This document shows positions 10,305-20,752 of a stretch of 64,000 bases of DNA, in pieces. The notes beneath the pieces were generated by a model. That model saw only the letters and a program-made list of their open reading frames with translations. It was not told the DNA's origin and made no database searches. Location of the stretch: assembly GCF_000234665.1 (NCBI RefSeq), contig NC_018315.1, forward strand, positions 124,001-188,000, written 5' to 3'. Position 1 is the stretch's first letter. Every line of letters begins with the position of its first letter. The DNA is from Leishmania mexicana MHOM/GT/2001/U1103 (lineage: Eukaryota; Euglenozoa; Kinetoplastea; Trypanosomatida; Trypanosomatidae). Position numbers and translations under genes: made by a program.

Positions 10305-12845
10305 ATGCCTCCGAAGCGTCGCCTCGCCTCAAAGTCGCCGTCGTCGCGGCAGACAGCGGCGGCGAGTGCGCCAAGCACCGCCACCACCACCGCCTCGTCC
10401 TCCTCCCCCCAGTCTACCACGAAGTCGCCAAAGGGCAAGCCGTCGCCGAAGCTTAGGGCGACTGCTCCCACAACGGCACCCCTTACCCCACGCGCAGAGG
10501 AACGCACAGAGGGTGCCACCAGCAGCGCCAGTGCGAGCGCGAACAGCCACATCAGCTCCAGCTTCGATAGCCCCCGCGACGAGACTGTGGTGCTCACTGG
10601 GTACACAGCCGAGAGCGAACACGACGCACACGGATACGAGCACCTTTACGACATCATTCTGCAAGACAGCGACACCGACGCTGACGGCGAGGATGGCAGG
10701 GCGAACGAGGATGATGTCATCCTCTTCCCACACGCCGAGGAGCTCGCGAACGCCGCTGCCGGTGTCAACGGTGATGACGACAAGAGTCGTGTAGTGCGTC
10801 TGGGAACGACACAGCACCTCGACGAGTCGGACAGCAGTGAGGATGAGGCGACGCTGAACCGCGTCGGCGACATTCCGCTGGAGTGGTACAAGGATGAGGA
10901 CCACATTGGCTACGACATCGAGGGTAAGAAGCTGATGAAGAAGGAGCGATCTGCGCTGGAGCGGCTGCTGGAGGCGACGGACGATCCAAACGCGATGCGC
11001 ACGATCTACGACGCCCTGCACGACGAGCGGAAGGCGCTGTCGAACGCCGACCTGCAACTCATCTTCAACCTGCAGCGCAACCGCACAACGAACTCGAACT
11101 ACGACATGTACTCGGAGGTGCAGGAGGACACGGTCGTCTTCGATCCGCTCAACCATCCGCTCGCCCGCAGTGGTGGGCCGTCCAAGAAGGCGTTTGTGCC
11201 GGCACTGCACGACATGAAGGTGATTGCGAAGATGGTGCGCCGCCTCCGAAAGGAGGAAGCGGAGCGCAAGCTGCGTCCGGGGAAGGAAGAGGAGGAGGAA
11301 GAGGATCAGCTGCTCTGGGACGACGGCCACGTGGAGATGGACACGCACACGCACTTCAAGTACTTCAACCGCGTCCCAAAGCCGAAGCTTCCGCCCCCGG
11401 GCACGTTCGAGAGTTACCGCCCACCGCCCGAGTACCTGCCGAGTGAGCGGGCAAAGCAGCGCCACGCTCGCCTGCGTACGATTGATCGCAAGGAGCACTT
11501 TTTGCCGCAGTCCTTCGACGCCTTGCGCCACGTCCCCTTCTATCACCACACCATCCAAGACCGCTACCAGCGCTGCCTCGACCTCGCCTTCTTCCCTCGT
11601 GCGCAGCGCACGCGACTCGTGGTTGACCCGGACAAGCTGCTGCCGGAGCTCCCGGACCCGAAGGACCTGCGGCCGTATCCGGAGAAGCTCTCCTTTCACT
11701 ACAAGGGGCACACAGCGACAGTGCGTAGCGTGTCGGTGAGCCCGAATGGGCAATACCTCGCAACCGGCTGCGACGACCATCTCGTGCGCGTCTTCGAGGT
11801 GCAGACGGGCCGTCTCATGAAGCGATACGACATGGGGGCGCCGGTGCAGCAGGTAGAGTTCTGCCCCTCCAAGTCCCTCAACATCCTCGCTGCCGCGGTG
11901 GAGTACAGCCTTGTGTTCATTGTCCCGACCTTCGCGGCTCATACCTTGGTGAACGACCACACGATTCGCTTCCTGCGCGCACCAGGGCTGTCGGCAGGCC
12001 AGCGGGAGGCAGCGCACGCGCTTGGTGCCGTGGACACGCTCGGTGGTCGCGCGGTGACGCAGACGACGCTCGACGCGGATGAGACGGCGCACGAGGCGAC
12101 GGCCGACCTGCACGACATCGAGGAGCGCGAGAAGCGCGCCGAGTTCATCGATGCCAGCGCTAAGGAGCGCAATGCAGGTATCGTAGTGAAGATCGCGATG
12201 CACGCCAAGGTGAAGAAGTTCTGCTTCCACATCAAGGGCGACTACCTGTGCGCTCTGTGTCCCAAGGACCACGTGAAGTACCGCCAGACGATCATGCTGC
12301 AGCTCTCGAAGCGCAAGGTGTTCTGTCCGTTCCGCAAGTTCTCTGAAGTTGTCACGGACTGCCGCTTCCACCCGCGGGAGCCCATCTTCTTCCTCGCGAC
12401 GACCAACTCCGTGCGGTGTTACAACCTTATGGCGCACCGGCTGCAGCGGCGCTTCAAGGCCTCAGGCGGCGTCACGACGTGCCTGTCCATCCACCCCGAG
12501 GGCGACAACTTCCTCGTCGGCGACACGACGAGCCACACGTCGTGGTTTGACATGGACTTCTCCGACAAGCCGTACAAGCGTATGCGCTCGCACAAGGGCG
12601 TCGTGAACGCGCTCGCCTTTCACCCCAAAACGAACGCCTACCCGCTCTTCGCCACGGGCGCCTCGGATGGCCAAGTGCACGTGTTTCACGGCATGGTGTA
12701 CGACGACTACAACAAGAACGCGCTGGTCGTGCCAGTGAAGATCCTGAAGCATCAGCGGCCGGTGTACGCGGTGGCGTGGCATCCCACGCTTGCGTGGGTC
12801 TTTACGTCCACCGAAGACGGCGTGGTGACGGCGTGGACAGAGTGA
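10305..12845 (+). CDS. BOP1: Ribosome biogenesis protein BOP1/Erb1
   Basis: Predicted 846 aa; the ATG at 10305 starts a lysine/arginine-rich nuclear-type N-terminus. Residues 1-185 are disordered with acidic patches. The BOP1NT domain starts around residue 190 (PLEWYKDEDHIGYDIEGKKL) and continues past residue 440 with the family's hallmark region linking to the propeller (LPDPKDLRPYP). A WD40 propeller fills about residue 464 to the end, with clear blades beginning at GHTATVRSVSVSPNGQYLA and ending at VYAVAWHPTLAWVFT. In yeast, Erb1 works with Nop7/PES1 and Ytm1/WDR12 in the nucleolus for 27S pre-rRNA processing and 60S assembly. The propeller contains a charged insert (about residues 575-620, rich in Ala/Glu/Asp), which is an elaboration of the family. 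All key segments look intact. Confidence 0.95.
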   Translation: MPPKRRLASKSPSSRQTAAASAPSTATTTASSSSPQSTTKSPKGKPSPKLRATAPTTAPLTPRAEERTEGATSSASASANSHISSSFDSPRDETVVLTGYTAESEHDAHGYEHLYDIILQDSDTDADGEDGRANEDDVILFPHAEELANAAAGVNGDDDKSRVVRLGTTQHLDESDSSEDEATLNRVGDIPLEWYKDEDHIGYDIEGKKLMKKERSALERLLEATDDPNAMRTIYDALHDERKALSNADLQLIFNLQRNRTTNSNYDMYSEVQEDTVVFDPLNHPLARSGGPSKKAFVPALHDMKVIAKMVRRLRKEEAERKLRPGKEEEEEEDQLLWDDGHVEMDTHTHFKYFNRVPKPKLPPPGTFESYRPPPEYLPSERAKQRHARLRTIDRKEHFLPQSFDALRHVPFYHHTIQDRYQRCLDLAFFPRAQRTRLVVDPDKLLPELPDPKDLRPYPEKLSFHYKGHTATVRSVSVSPNGQYLATGCDDHLVRVFEVQTGRLMKRYDMGAPVQQVEFCPSKSLNILAAAVEYSLVFIVPTFAAHTLVNDHTIRFLRAPGLSAGQREAAHALGAVDTLGGRAVTQTTLDADETAHEATADLHDIEEREKRAEFIDASAKERNAGIVVKIAMHAKVKKFCFHIKGDYLCALCPKDHVKYRQTIMLQLSKRKVFCPFRKFSEVVTDCRFHPREPIFFLATTNSVRCYNLMAHRLQRRFKASGGVTTCLSIHPEGDNFLVGDTTSHTSWFDMDFSDKPYKRMRSHKGVVNALAFHPKTNAYPLFATGASDGQVHVFHGMVYDDYNKNALVVPVKILKHQRPVYAVAWHPTLAWVFTSTEDGVVTAWTE

Positions 12846-13780
12846 CATCGCCGCCGCTGTCGCTTGCCAAATCGGTACACAGGAACGATGAAGTGAAGTC
12901 TGTGGTACTGCGTGCCGTGTTGATGCACGCCTGAAAAAAAAAACGGAACTCTACTAGCCCCAACGTAAGTGTGTGTGTGTGTGTCGGGGGGAGGGGAAGG
13001 GGGGTGCGCTGCACGCTGGTCTGGATGGACAGCGCGAGCGCCGACCCGAGGCAGCATCGATGGTGTCGTGTGTCTCTGTTGTTGTTTTGGTGTTGTGTGT
13101 GTGGGTGTATGTGTGTGTGTGCGGCCTGTCTAATGCGTGCCACCACTGTTATGTTTTCTTTTACCTTTGTTAAGCAGATTAACGCTATGCTCGACTCCCC
13201 TCTCTCCACACACACCCCACCCCGTCATGCATGGGCCCACTGGACGCTCACATCATAACGAGCTCCCTCTTCCTTGCCCATGAAGGATATCGCTTAACAC
13301 TCTACCCTGAAGAGGCGCGTGAACATAAGATGATGATGAGAGGCAGCAGCCGCGAGAGTCGTGCAGAGCCGGGACCGGGTTTACAGCGTCCTTTCCCGCG
13401 CATGTTTGTGTGTGTGTGTGTGGTCCTGCCGTTCGCTACCGAAGGCACAGCTCACCTGTCTCATGGCATGCACCTTGTCGCCTGTCCCTCTCTGCCTCTC
13501 GTTGTATTGCTCCTCGGTGTAGGGCACAAACTCGTTGCCACGATACCTCTGTGCTTCAGGCACAGTGCCCGTGTACATCGCAGCGCATATTGGCACTACC
13601 ATCACAAATTCACAGTGCCCCTTAAAGCAGGGGACTACCTCGAGCCAGTGTACTGGTCTCTCTGTCAAGCCCCCACCCGTTCCTCCTTACACATGACAGT
13701 ACCGTTGCGGCATCCTTCTCCGTAGACGCATACAGCCTTTCTCACTCGCTTACCCACCCCCTCCCCTGCACGACACGGGC
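12846..13780. other. Intergenic region between BOP1 and RCC1-like gene
   Basis: 0.9 kb with GT repeats (12969-12984, 13095-13121, 13404-13420) and mixed C/T-rich sequence. No gene supported. Confidence 0.6.
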
Positions 13781-16105
13781 ATGCCAGTGGACGACTTGAC
13801 CACAACCCCCGCCATGGCGGCAAAGTCAGTCTACACAGCAATTGCCGTGTGCGGCTGCGGACATGACGGCCGACTCGGCATCGGGCAGGACGCCCCGTCG
13901 ACCATGAGCGAGATTGCGCTACTAGACGACTTCCTGCCCACCTTCGCTTCCGCTTCCACCGTAGGAGAGGTTCGTCAGGTGGCCTGTGGAGCCTACCACA
14001 CCTTGGTGCTGACGACCACTGGGCTCTACGGTTGGGGACTGCATGAGGATGGCCAACTTGGCCTGGGCCGGCCATCCACTGCTAACACAGCAGCGACTGC
14101 CGTGGACGGCGCTCTCGGCAACGCAGGGGCCACGGCGGCGTCGGTGCCGACCCACGTGGATCGACCTGTGCGAATCGCCTTCGCTGAATTTCCAGGCGGG
14201 GACGGGGCCTTGGACGACGTGCCCGCGACCATCCTTTCGATCCACTGCGGTGCCGATCACTCGTTTCTGTGCACGACAGCCGGCGTTTACGTGACAGGTC
14301 GGAACGACTGCGGCCAGCTTGGCCTCGGGCACACGGACAATGTGTACACGTGGACTCGACTCTGTCCAGCGCTCCCCCAAACGACTGCTGACGACAATGC
14401 AAGGCAGTCGACAACAGCATCGCGTGCAGCTTCTCCAATGATGTCGGCGCTACCGAGCGCGTGCGACTTCGACCTGCCCGGTCGGCACGCGCGACTGCTT
14501 TACGGCCGCCTCACGCACATCAGCTGCGGCACCCACCACACCCTTCTCGCCTGGAGTGACGCAGTCATCCTGCGCGCGGCAACACCGTTGAGTCCCGCAG
14601 CTCAGCAGTCACCCGCCAACTCCAATGACAGTCGTGAGCTTGTTCACTACCCGTCCTTACTGATGGCATGCGGCCGAGGCGACTTTGGAGAGCTCGGCTA
14701 CGACGGCGACGCCTGGGCGGTGCTGCAGGCCAAAGCTCAGCGGCAGGAGCGCGCGCTGCGCTCATCCCAGCAGCAGCAGCAGGCGCACGACAGCGCCAGT
14801 GATGGTCAGCACAGCGCAACGGATGACACCTACAAGTTCAAGTGGAAGGCTGCAGCTGCCGCCAAGCAGCGCCGTCCCCCCTTCAACTCAGCCTTCTTCG
14901 AGCTGGTGGAGGGTGTGGACCATCTGGAGGAAAGCGCGGTGCGGCTTCCTACGACTTCTGCGGAGGAGCTGCGTCCAGCACTGCTTCACCGAAGTTGCAC
15001 AGCCCATGAACTGGCAGAGGACGTGATCCGGCAGTGCCATGAGCGCACAGCAACGGGTGGCATGTGTCTCTCCCCCACAGCATCCGTCCTCCAGACTACC
15101 AGCGGTGTCCAAAGTCGATGGGAGGTGGTAAAACTGCAGGCGATGCATCACCACTCCGCCGTCACGCTGCGGCGACGCCACAAAGATGGCGAGGAACAGC
15201 AGCTGGTTCTCCACTGGGGCTGCTACTACTGCTCTGACATCGAGGACGCAGCCGCCTCTCACCCACGGGACGTCTTTGCCGACATGCCAAGTTCATTCCA
15301 CAGGGATGATGCCGGGGCAGCTGCCGCGGCGCTCCGTGGCTTGTGTGTGGGAATACATGCCGGAGAGGAAAGCCTGTTGCGCTACAGAGCAACGTGCACC
15401 CCTTCATCACCTGCATCGGCACCGGCACTCGCCCGTGCAGAAAAGGAAAAGACCGTGGCATCACCTCCCTGTGGTATAACCCCTTCACACATGCCACTGC
15501 TGCAAATCATGGGTAGCGGCAACCTTGGGCTCAGCACCGACGACAGTTTCACGCGCACTTGGGCGAGTCTGGCTTTCTCAGACCCTCCCATGACCGCCGG
15601 AGGTCAGGTGACGGTGCATTCGGTGGTAGGCCGCTCGCACTACCTCATCTGGATGCACGACCCGCGGGCGAGCAGCCCCGTGGGCCACTCTTCTGTGACA
15701 ACCGCGCCTTCGCACGGGAGGTCGACGGTCGCCTCGTCATCGTGTGTCTTTGGTTTTGGCGACAACTTGCATGGACAGATCGCTGCACCTGGGCTCCAGG
15801 CCAGGGATGTGCCGGGAGATGACGTTGTGGTGGCACCACGGCCTGTTCTGAGAGACGGGAATGTACTGCGCGTCGCTACCGCTGTGCAGCAGTCGCTGCG
15901 CGACGCTGCGGCTCCGCCTGCAAATCACCGCCGCCCCGCTGCGGCGAAGACGTTTGAGCCCTTCACGTCGGGAGCGGAGGTGCATTACGAAGTGGTGACG
16001 ATTCGTGCTGTTGAGGCCGGCGCGCGGCACTCCGTCTTCCTCGTCGATGTCCGTCCTGCTGCTGCTGCTGCAGCAACAACAGCGCCAGCGACCACGAGCG
16101 GCTAG
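13781..16105 (+). CDS. RCC1-repeat (regulator of chromosome condensation-like) protein
   Basis: Predicted 774 aa from the ATG at 13781 (a second in-frame ATG at 13814 is possible). RCC1-type propeller repeats are visible by their CG-x-x-HT/S and GxxxxGQLGxG signatures: CGCGHDGRLGIG near residue 23, CGAYHTLVLTTTGLYGWG near 68, CGADHSFLCTTAGVY near 156, CGTHHTLLAWSDAV near 249, and FGFGDNLHGQIAAPG near 655. The repeats are separated by long disordered inserts, including a glutamine tract near residue 330 and an acidic/Ala region, so the propeller is interrupted. RCC1-fold proteins include Ran exchange factors, but most are scaffolds or ubiquitin-ligase subunits; the divergent, widely spaced repeats here do not support calling it the Ran GEF. 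The C-terminus is Ala/Thr-rich. Function beyond the fold is unknown. Confidence 0.8.
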   Translation: MPVDDLTTTPAMAAKSVYTAIAVCGCGHDGRLGIGQDAPSTMSEIALLDDFLPTFASASTVGEVRQVACGAYHTLVLTTTGLYGWGLHEDGQLGLGRPSTANTAATAVDGALGNAGATAASVPTHVDRPVRIAFAEFPGGDGALDDVPATILSIHCGADHSFLCTTAGVYVTGRNDCGQLGLGHTDNVYTWTRLCPALPQTTADDNARQSTTASRAASPMMSALPSACDFDLPGRHARLLYGRLTHISCGTHHTLLAWSDAVILRAATPLSPAAQQSPANSNDSRELVHYPSLLMACGRGDFGELGYDGDAWAVLQAKAQRQERALRSSQQQQQAHDSASDGQHSATDDTYKFKWKAAAAAKQRRPPFNSAFFELVEGVDHLEESAVRLPTTSAEELRPALLHRSCTAHELAEDVIRQCHERTATGGMCLSPTASVLQTTSGVQSRWEVVKLQAMHHHSAVTLRRRHKDGEEQQLVLHWGCYYCSDIEDAAASHPRDVFADMPSSFHRDDAGAAAAALRGLCVGIHAGEESLLRYRATCTPSSPASAPALARAEKEKTVASPPCGITPSHMPLLQIMGSGNLGLSTDDSFTRTWASLAFSDPPMTAGGQVTVHSVVGRSHYLIWMHDPRASSPVGHSSVTTAPSHGRSTVASSSCVFGFGDNLHGQIAAPGLQARDVPGDDVVVAPRPVLRDGNVLRVATAVQQSLRDAAAPPANHRRPAAAKTFEPFTSGAEVHYEVVTIRAVEAGARHSVFLVDVRPAAAAAATTAPATTSG

Positions 16106-17001
16106 CGCAGCAAACCTCACCCCGCTCTCCCTCCACTGTTTCCCTCCACCTCCGTATACATCTTTGCACTTGGCACCTCCTGCGTGTCCGTGTGGGGACG
16201 TGTGTGGGCACGTGGATGGCATCGCCCTTTTCTCTATTCTCCGTTCACGTAAACTCTCTCGGTGCCCTATCCGCACGCACACCTGCGCATCGGTGGGGCC
16301 GGCTCTCGGCTTCCTCTCTGTGCCTCGCTGCGTTGGTTTGTGTTTCGCCGGTATTCTTTCACGGACGCGAAGGCACGGCGGACCGCGAGGAAGTGGAGGG
16401 CGGGTGTGAACAGGGCCTCGTGGAACCGCCTATACCTCACCGGCACCCTCCAGCCCTCTCTCTCCCCTCCTCCTATCGAGCCCCCCCCCCCCGCTGCCCA
16501 CCCACCCACCCACCCCTCCTTCCACGAGACTACCACGATGGAAACACGCGAAAGAGATGAAGATCGAGTCTGTGCGGAGGTGCTGGTCATCACATACGTG
16601 TGTGTGTGTGTGTGTGTGTCGGTGGGCATCTCGCTCCTTCAGGTGTCTCTCCTTCGCTTTCCCACCAACCCACTCGACGCCTCTCGGCCAACCCACCCAC
16701 CCACCCCGTAACCTGCCCTTCTGCCCCCTTTCGCGGACCACCCACCCACCGGCACGCTCCTCACTCGTCCCTCTCTTTCTCTCGTCGGTTCTGTTTAACG
16801 GCATTTTACGTGTTCCCCCTCCCCCTGACGGGCGTCCCCCCCCCCCGCCACCCACCCGTGGCTGGAATAGTTGCCGCTGCGCGACAGCAGAAGAGACAGC
16901 GGACACGCACGTGGCCTGCACGTGTCCCTCCTGTCTATCTCACCACCTCCCCCACCCCCACCCCTTCACGCATCCCACACACGCGCACCCAAGGACGCAG
17001 G
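16106..17001. other. Intergenic/UTR region
   Basis: 0.9 kb with C-rich runs (16481-16493, 16837-16849), CCCA repeats near 16499-16516 and 16689-16706, and a GT repeat at 16600-16619. The frame of the next gene is open through part of it but the encoded sequence is Pro/His/Thr low complexity, so I treat it as UTR. Confidence 0.6.
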
Positions 17002-19560
17002 ATGGGGAAGAGGTACATAGAGAGCCTGTCCACTGGTGTCGTCACTATGTGGCGCGCCTCTGACAAGCATCAGCGACTCTCTCATGCCGGCATTCTCTGC
17101 GGAGCCCAGCGCTCCCACCGAGTCGCTCGTGTCATGGGAGCTTCAGCTCCGCAAAGTCGCGTGCTACGTGTTTCTACGAAGGTTCTCTGCCCCTCCTTCC
17201 TCTCGCCCCCCTCCTCTGGTGGTTTACCATACCCAGTCACCTGCTGCCTGCCACCAATAGCGAAGTGCGCCATCCTTGACTGCACGACATCAACGCCGGT
17301 TTCCGCCTCCAGGACGCTCCGTTGCCTCGCTGTCGCACACCTCCCTGGTGCCGTACTAGGATGTAGAGCCCTCTCCACCTCTTCTTCAAGCAGTGCACAG
17401 GGAGTATCTGCTGCCACTGCTGCTGAAGGATCACACGAATCCGCCACTGTCCTCGCTGCGGGTAACACACCGGGCACCTCCAACACTTCTGTGGCTCCCG
17501 CCCTGCTCTCCGAGATTCGCGCGGTTCTGGAGAGACAAGCTGACCAGACATGGTTGCCAGTCAGTGACTTGTACGCGGCGTTGCCGTCCCATGTGCGTCG
17601 ACGGTACGTGAAGCCGCACAAGTCCATGGCCCACGTATTGCAGAAGTGTGCCAATGAGCTCGCCATATCGCTGAACGCGACGGGTGTGTACTACGCAAAA
17701 GGAAAGATGCCTGACCGTGTAACCTCGTCGATCGCGGGGACCTCCTCGGCGGAGAGCATGGGCGGCAGCGCTGGCAAGGCCGCCAAGACCAACACTGTCA
17801 GTCCCGTGGAGGAGGGCCAAGCTGCAGTTGTGAAGTTCAGCTCTCACTGCGACAGCGTGGCTAGGGCAGCTGTGCACACCCCCTCGCCCCCATCACCTCC
17901 AGAAATGAACGCTACCGACCTGGACACCACTTCTCCCAGGTCGAGTGCGGCGGGCCCTGTGGGGCTCTTCTTCGACGTTGGCTTGCACGAAATACCGAAT
18001 CCCCCGCGAGACTTCGATGCGACCCCGTCGACACTCGTTGTGGATGGGACACACTCCAGCGCGAATGGGGCCGTGATCGCGGTGCGGGATTTCGTCTCGC
18101 ACATCCCGCCCTTCTTTGTTCCAGTGACGGAAGTGGTCACGAATATGCCCGGCTACACAGCGGAGCATCTTGAGGTGTACCTCAATGTCAAGTCGTTGGA
18201 GTTGGTAACCGTGGCCGGCGAGCGCTATGTGCGTCTCTACGGTAGCTTCGGCGATCTGTCACTGAGTGGGAGTGAGGTGTCGGAGAAGCTGTACGCGCGC
18301 TACCGCCCCGATGTGGCTCTTGTAGAGGCGTTTGAGGCCGCCTTTGAAGGCATCTACGACAAGTGGATGCCGCTGCCGGAGCTGCTCCGCCGCGTTGGAC
18401 CGGATGTAACGGCACACCTGCCCTATCAAGGGCCCGCTGCCATCACGTACTTCGCCCAGATGCAGCACCGCTTCGCTTTTGCCGTACGTGAGGTTCCCAC
18501 AACGGACGGCGGGGCAGCGGGAGCGCCATCGTCACCGCAGTTCACGACCGAGGCCGCAGTGCTGCTGCGGAAGCCCGGCTACTCTGGCCTCGAAGCTCAC
18601 TCTACGCCCACGCCAAAGAGTTTCCAGGCACTGATGAGCCTGGTGCCGGGTGACACGCAGGTCGACATTGATGTTGTCCGGTGTCAGCTCACCTCTGCCG
18701 TTCGCGCGGAACTGAGCCGCTACTATGGCGGGCTGGACGGTTTCTTTGCCGCTCACAAACCAGTCTTCTTTGTTCCACCAGAGACGCCGACCGTGGTGAT
18801 GCGGATGCGGTATCGGCTGCGCACTCAACGCGCGAAACTGCCGCTGGAGGAACAGTTGCGCATAGCCACAGATGCCCGCGATAAGGCACGCATTCGTTCC
18901 CTGCGCCGCAAGATCGCTTTCCGTGACGACCCGTCTCACCCGCTCCACGACCCAGAAAACCTGGCGAAGGAAGTGAGCAAACACCTTCCCCGCCGCGGCT
19001 TTGTGAACCTCAAGACGTTTCTCAAGCGCAACGTCCCGGAGGAGTTGTTGATGTTCATGCCCAAGCGCATTCGATGCTTCTTCAACAACTATCCGCAGTA
19101 CTTCACTCAGTTTGAGTACCAGAGCGCGGGTAAGTGGTGCCTCTGTCGACCCGATCAACCTCTGCCGCGCGGGGTGATTCGACAGAACTTCAGCGATGGC
19201 GATCTTCTCCGGCTCATCGCCGAGTTCCTTCAACAGCGCGGCGCTCGTGCGGCGTCCACGGTCCACACAAACCTCCCCTTCGGCGCCCAGGAGGTGATTC
19301 GGCGCAGGTACGGCGGTGTGTACTTCTTCGTGATTCGATACCCCCAGTACTTCAGCGTTGTGCTCAAAACGGATAAGCAAAACGTGAAAAGCAGTGCTGT
19401 GGTGCATCTCATCCAGGTGCCTAGCCAAGAGGTGTCGGACGCCACCATGGCGGCAAGTGCGGCTTCTCTGAACAACCCGAATGCGCCAAGCCATGACGAT
19501 GATGGGCATGAAAGTGGCGACGACGACGACGATGAGGACCTCGACGACGGCTTGGATTGA
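17002..19560 (+). CDS. Modular protein with repeated winged-helix-like units, probably mitochondrial
   Basis: Predicted 852 aa from ATG 17002; ATG 17047 (MWRASDKHQR) is an alternative. The N-terminal 80 residues are Arg/Ser/Ala-rich and nearly free of acidic residues, as in a mitochondrial presequence. I see at least five or six related modules of about 70-100 residues, each with a helical start (W-L-P-x-x-x-L), an arginine/lysine-rich middle and a closing aromatic strand: LPVSDLYAALPSHVRRRYV (near residue 190), PLPELLRRVGPDV (near 457), the GLDGFFAAHKPVFFV unit (near 580), IRCFFNNYPQYFTQFEY (near 690) and VYFFVIRYPQYFSVVL (near 770). The last two share the string YPQYF. The C-terminus is acidic. 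I do not recognise the family by name; a nucleic-acid-binding role in mitochondrial RNA metabolism is an inference from module shape, charge and the presequence-like start. Confidence 0.75.
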   Translation: MGKRYIESLSTGVVTMWRASDKHQRLSHAGILCGAQRSHRVARVMGASAPQSRVLRVSTKVLCPSFLSPPSSGGLPYPVTCCLPPIAKCAILDCTTSTPVSASRTLRCLAVAHLPGAVLGCRALSTSSSSSAQGVSAATAAEGSHESATVLAAGNTPGTSNTSVAPALLSEIRAVLERQADQTWLPVSDLYAALPSHVRRRYVKPHKSMAHVLQKCANELAISLNATGVYYAKGKMPDRVTSSIAGTSSAESMGGSAGKAAKTNTVSPVEEGQAAVVKFSSHCDSVARAAVHTPSPPSPPEMNATDLDTTSPRSSAAGPVGLFFDVGLHEIPNPPRDFDATPSTLVVDGTHSSANGAVIAVRDFVSHIPPFFVPVTEVVTNMPGYTAEHLEVYLNVKSLELVTVAGERYVRLYGSFGDLSLSGSEVSEKLYARYRPDVALVEAFEAAFEGIYDKWMPLPELLRRVGPDVTAHLPYQGPAAITYFAQMQHRFAFAVREVPTTDGGAAGAPSSPQFTTEAAVLLRKPGYSGLEAHSTPTPKSFQALMSLVPGDTQVDIDVVRCQLTSAVRAELSRYYGGLDGFFAAHKPVFFVPPETPTVVMRMRYRLRTQRAKLPLEEQLRIATDARDKARIRSLRRKIAFRDDPSHPLHDPENLAKEVSKHLPRRGFVNLKTFLKRNVPEELLMFMPKRIRCFFNNYPQYFTQFEYQSAGKWCLCRPDQPLPRGVIRQNFSDGDLLRLIAEFLQQRGARAASTVHTNLPFGAQEVIRRRYGGVYFFVIRYPQYFSVVLKTDKQNVKSSAVVHLIQVPSQEVSDATMAASAASLNNPNAPSHDDDGHESGDDDDDEDLDDGLD

Positions 19561-20752
19561 GGACGTTTGAGCGCACAGGCCACGCACGTACACACATGAC
19601 CAGTTAAGCTGTTGCTGAGGGAGCAAGTTGGTTTCTGTGGTTGCTCGCTGATGTGAGGTGGTTGGGTGTGTATGTGTGTGTGTGTATGTGTCTTCGCAGG
19701 CTCGCGTCTCCTTCACACTTCTCTGTTCTCTTTTGCTTGTCGAGCAGGAGAGCAATGACGAACAAGGCATGGAAGGGGGATGCGTGGCGTCTGGTGGGGA
19801 CGCCGTCATCGCCCATGGCGAGACGAGCGCTCATGGCATCTCTTTCTCCCCCATTGAGGGGAGGGGGTGAGCCAGGCGTCTCTCCCTCTCTCCGATGATT
19901 CGTCCTTTTGTTTTGTGAAAAGGGTGAAGGGCCACGTCAGGGGGTGTTGTGCCCCGCTTGTCTTCGCCTCCTGCACCTCTCCCCCTTCCCTCTGTACGCC
20001 TCCCTCCGTCTTGCCCCCTCGCCTCGTCACGTCTCGCGCTCTCCCTCCTCCCCTCCCCCCCCCCTCTCATCTGTCCTCCTGCGCAAGTGCACAAACGGTG
20101 AGTCAGCGCACGCCACGTGGGTGTTGAAGAAAACCCCCTACACACACAACTCCACACATTGTCACGGTCTCTCCCTCTCTCTTCGGCCTTTTTTCTTTTT
20201 CGTTTCAGTTCACGCATAGAGCGGCGGAGACGGCCAACCCCACCGTCCCCCTTCCATAGACCGTGCTAGCTCTCTCACGCACGGATACCATCTTCATGTA
20301 TGCTATCTCTGCGTCTGTGTGCGTGCGTTGTTGCTCTCCCTTCTCTTCTAGCCTCCCCGCTTTATCGAGTGCGCATTGTCTGCTCACACTGCACTGTCGC
20401 CTCTGTTCCTCCCCCTCCCCCTCCCCCTTCCGCGCAGCCCTTGGCTATTTTTTCCCTCGACCTCCCCCCCCCCACAACACCTGCTCAGTCAAGTCCCCTC
20501 AGTCGCGCTTCCACGCCATCACCACCCCCGCATCATCCCATCTCTCTGTCCCTCCCCCCATCCCACCCCGCTTTGATCCCAACCCGTTGTTGGCTTGCGG
20601 TTTTTATTTTCCGGACGTCATGGTGGGCCGTGGAGTGCATTCGGTGCTGTCGTCTCTCAGACTTTCCTGGCGTTTCTCTTCTCGCGTGTCGAGGGCGCGT
20701 TTCGCCCAACCCTCTCCCGTTGTGGGTGCATGTCTGTCTCAGCGTGTGAAGT
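19561..20752. other. Intergenic region upstream of LRR gene
   Basis: 1.2 kb of C/T-rich DNA with GT repeats near 19670-19690 and poly-C near 20056-20065 and 20465-20472. A CAG at 20741-20743, preceded by the pyrimidine-rich GTCTGTCT, lies 9 bases before the LRR start and could be a spliced-leader acceptor; this is inferred. Confidence 0.55.

Noticed and set aside
10329..12437. 702-codon minus-strand frame opposite BOP1
   Set aside because: It is the mirror of a clear BOP1 gene; GC-rich third positions keep the opposite frame open. Similar mirror frames at 5793-7100 and 18532-19809 are rejected for the same reason.
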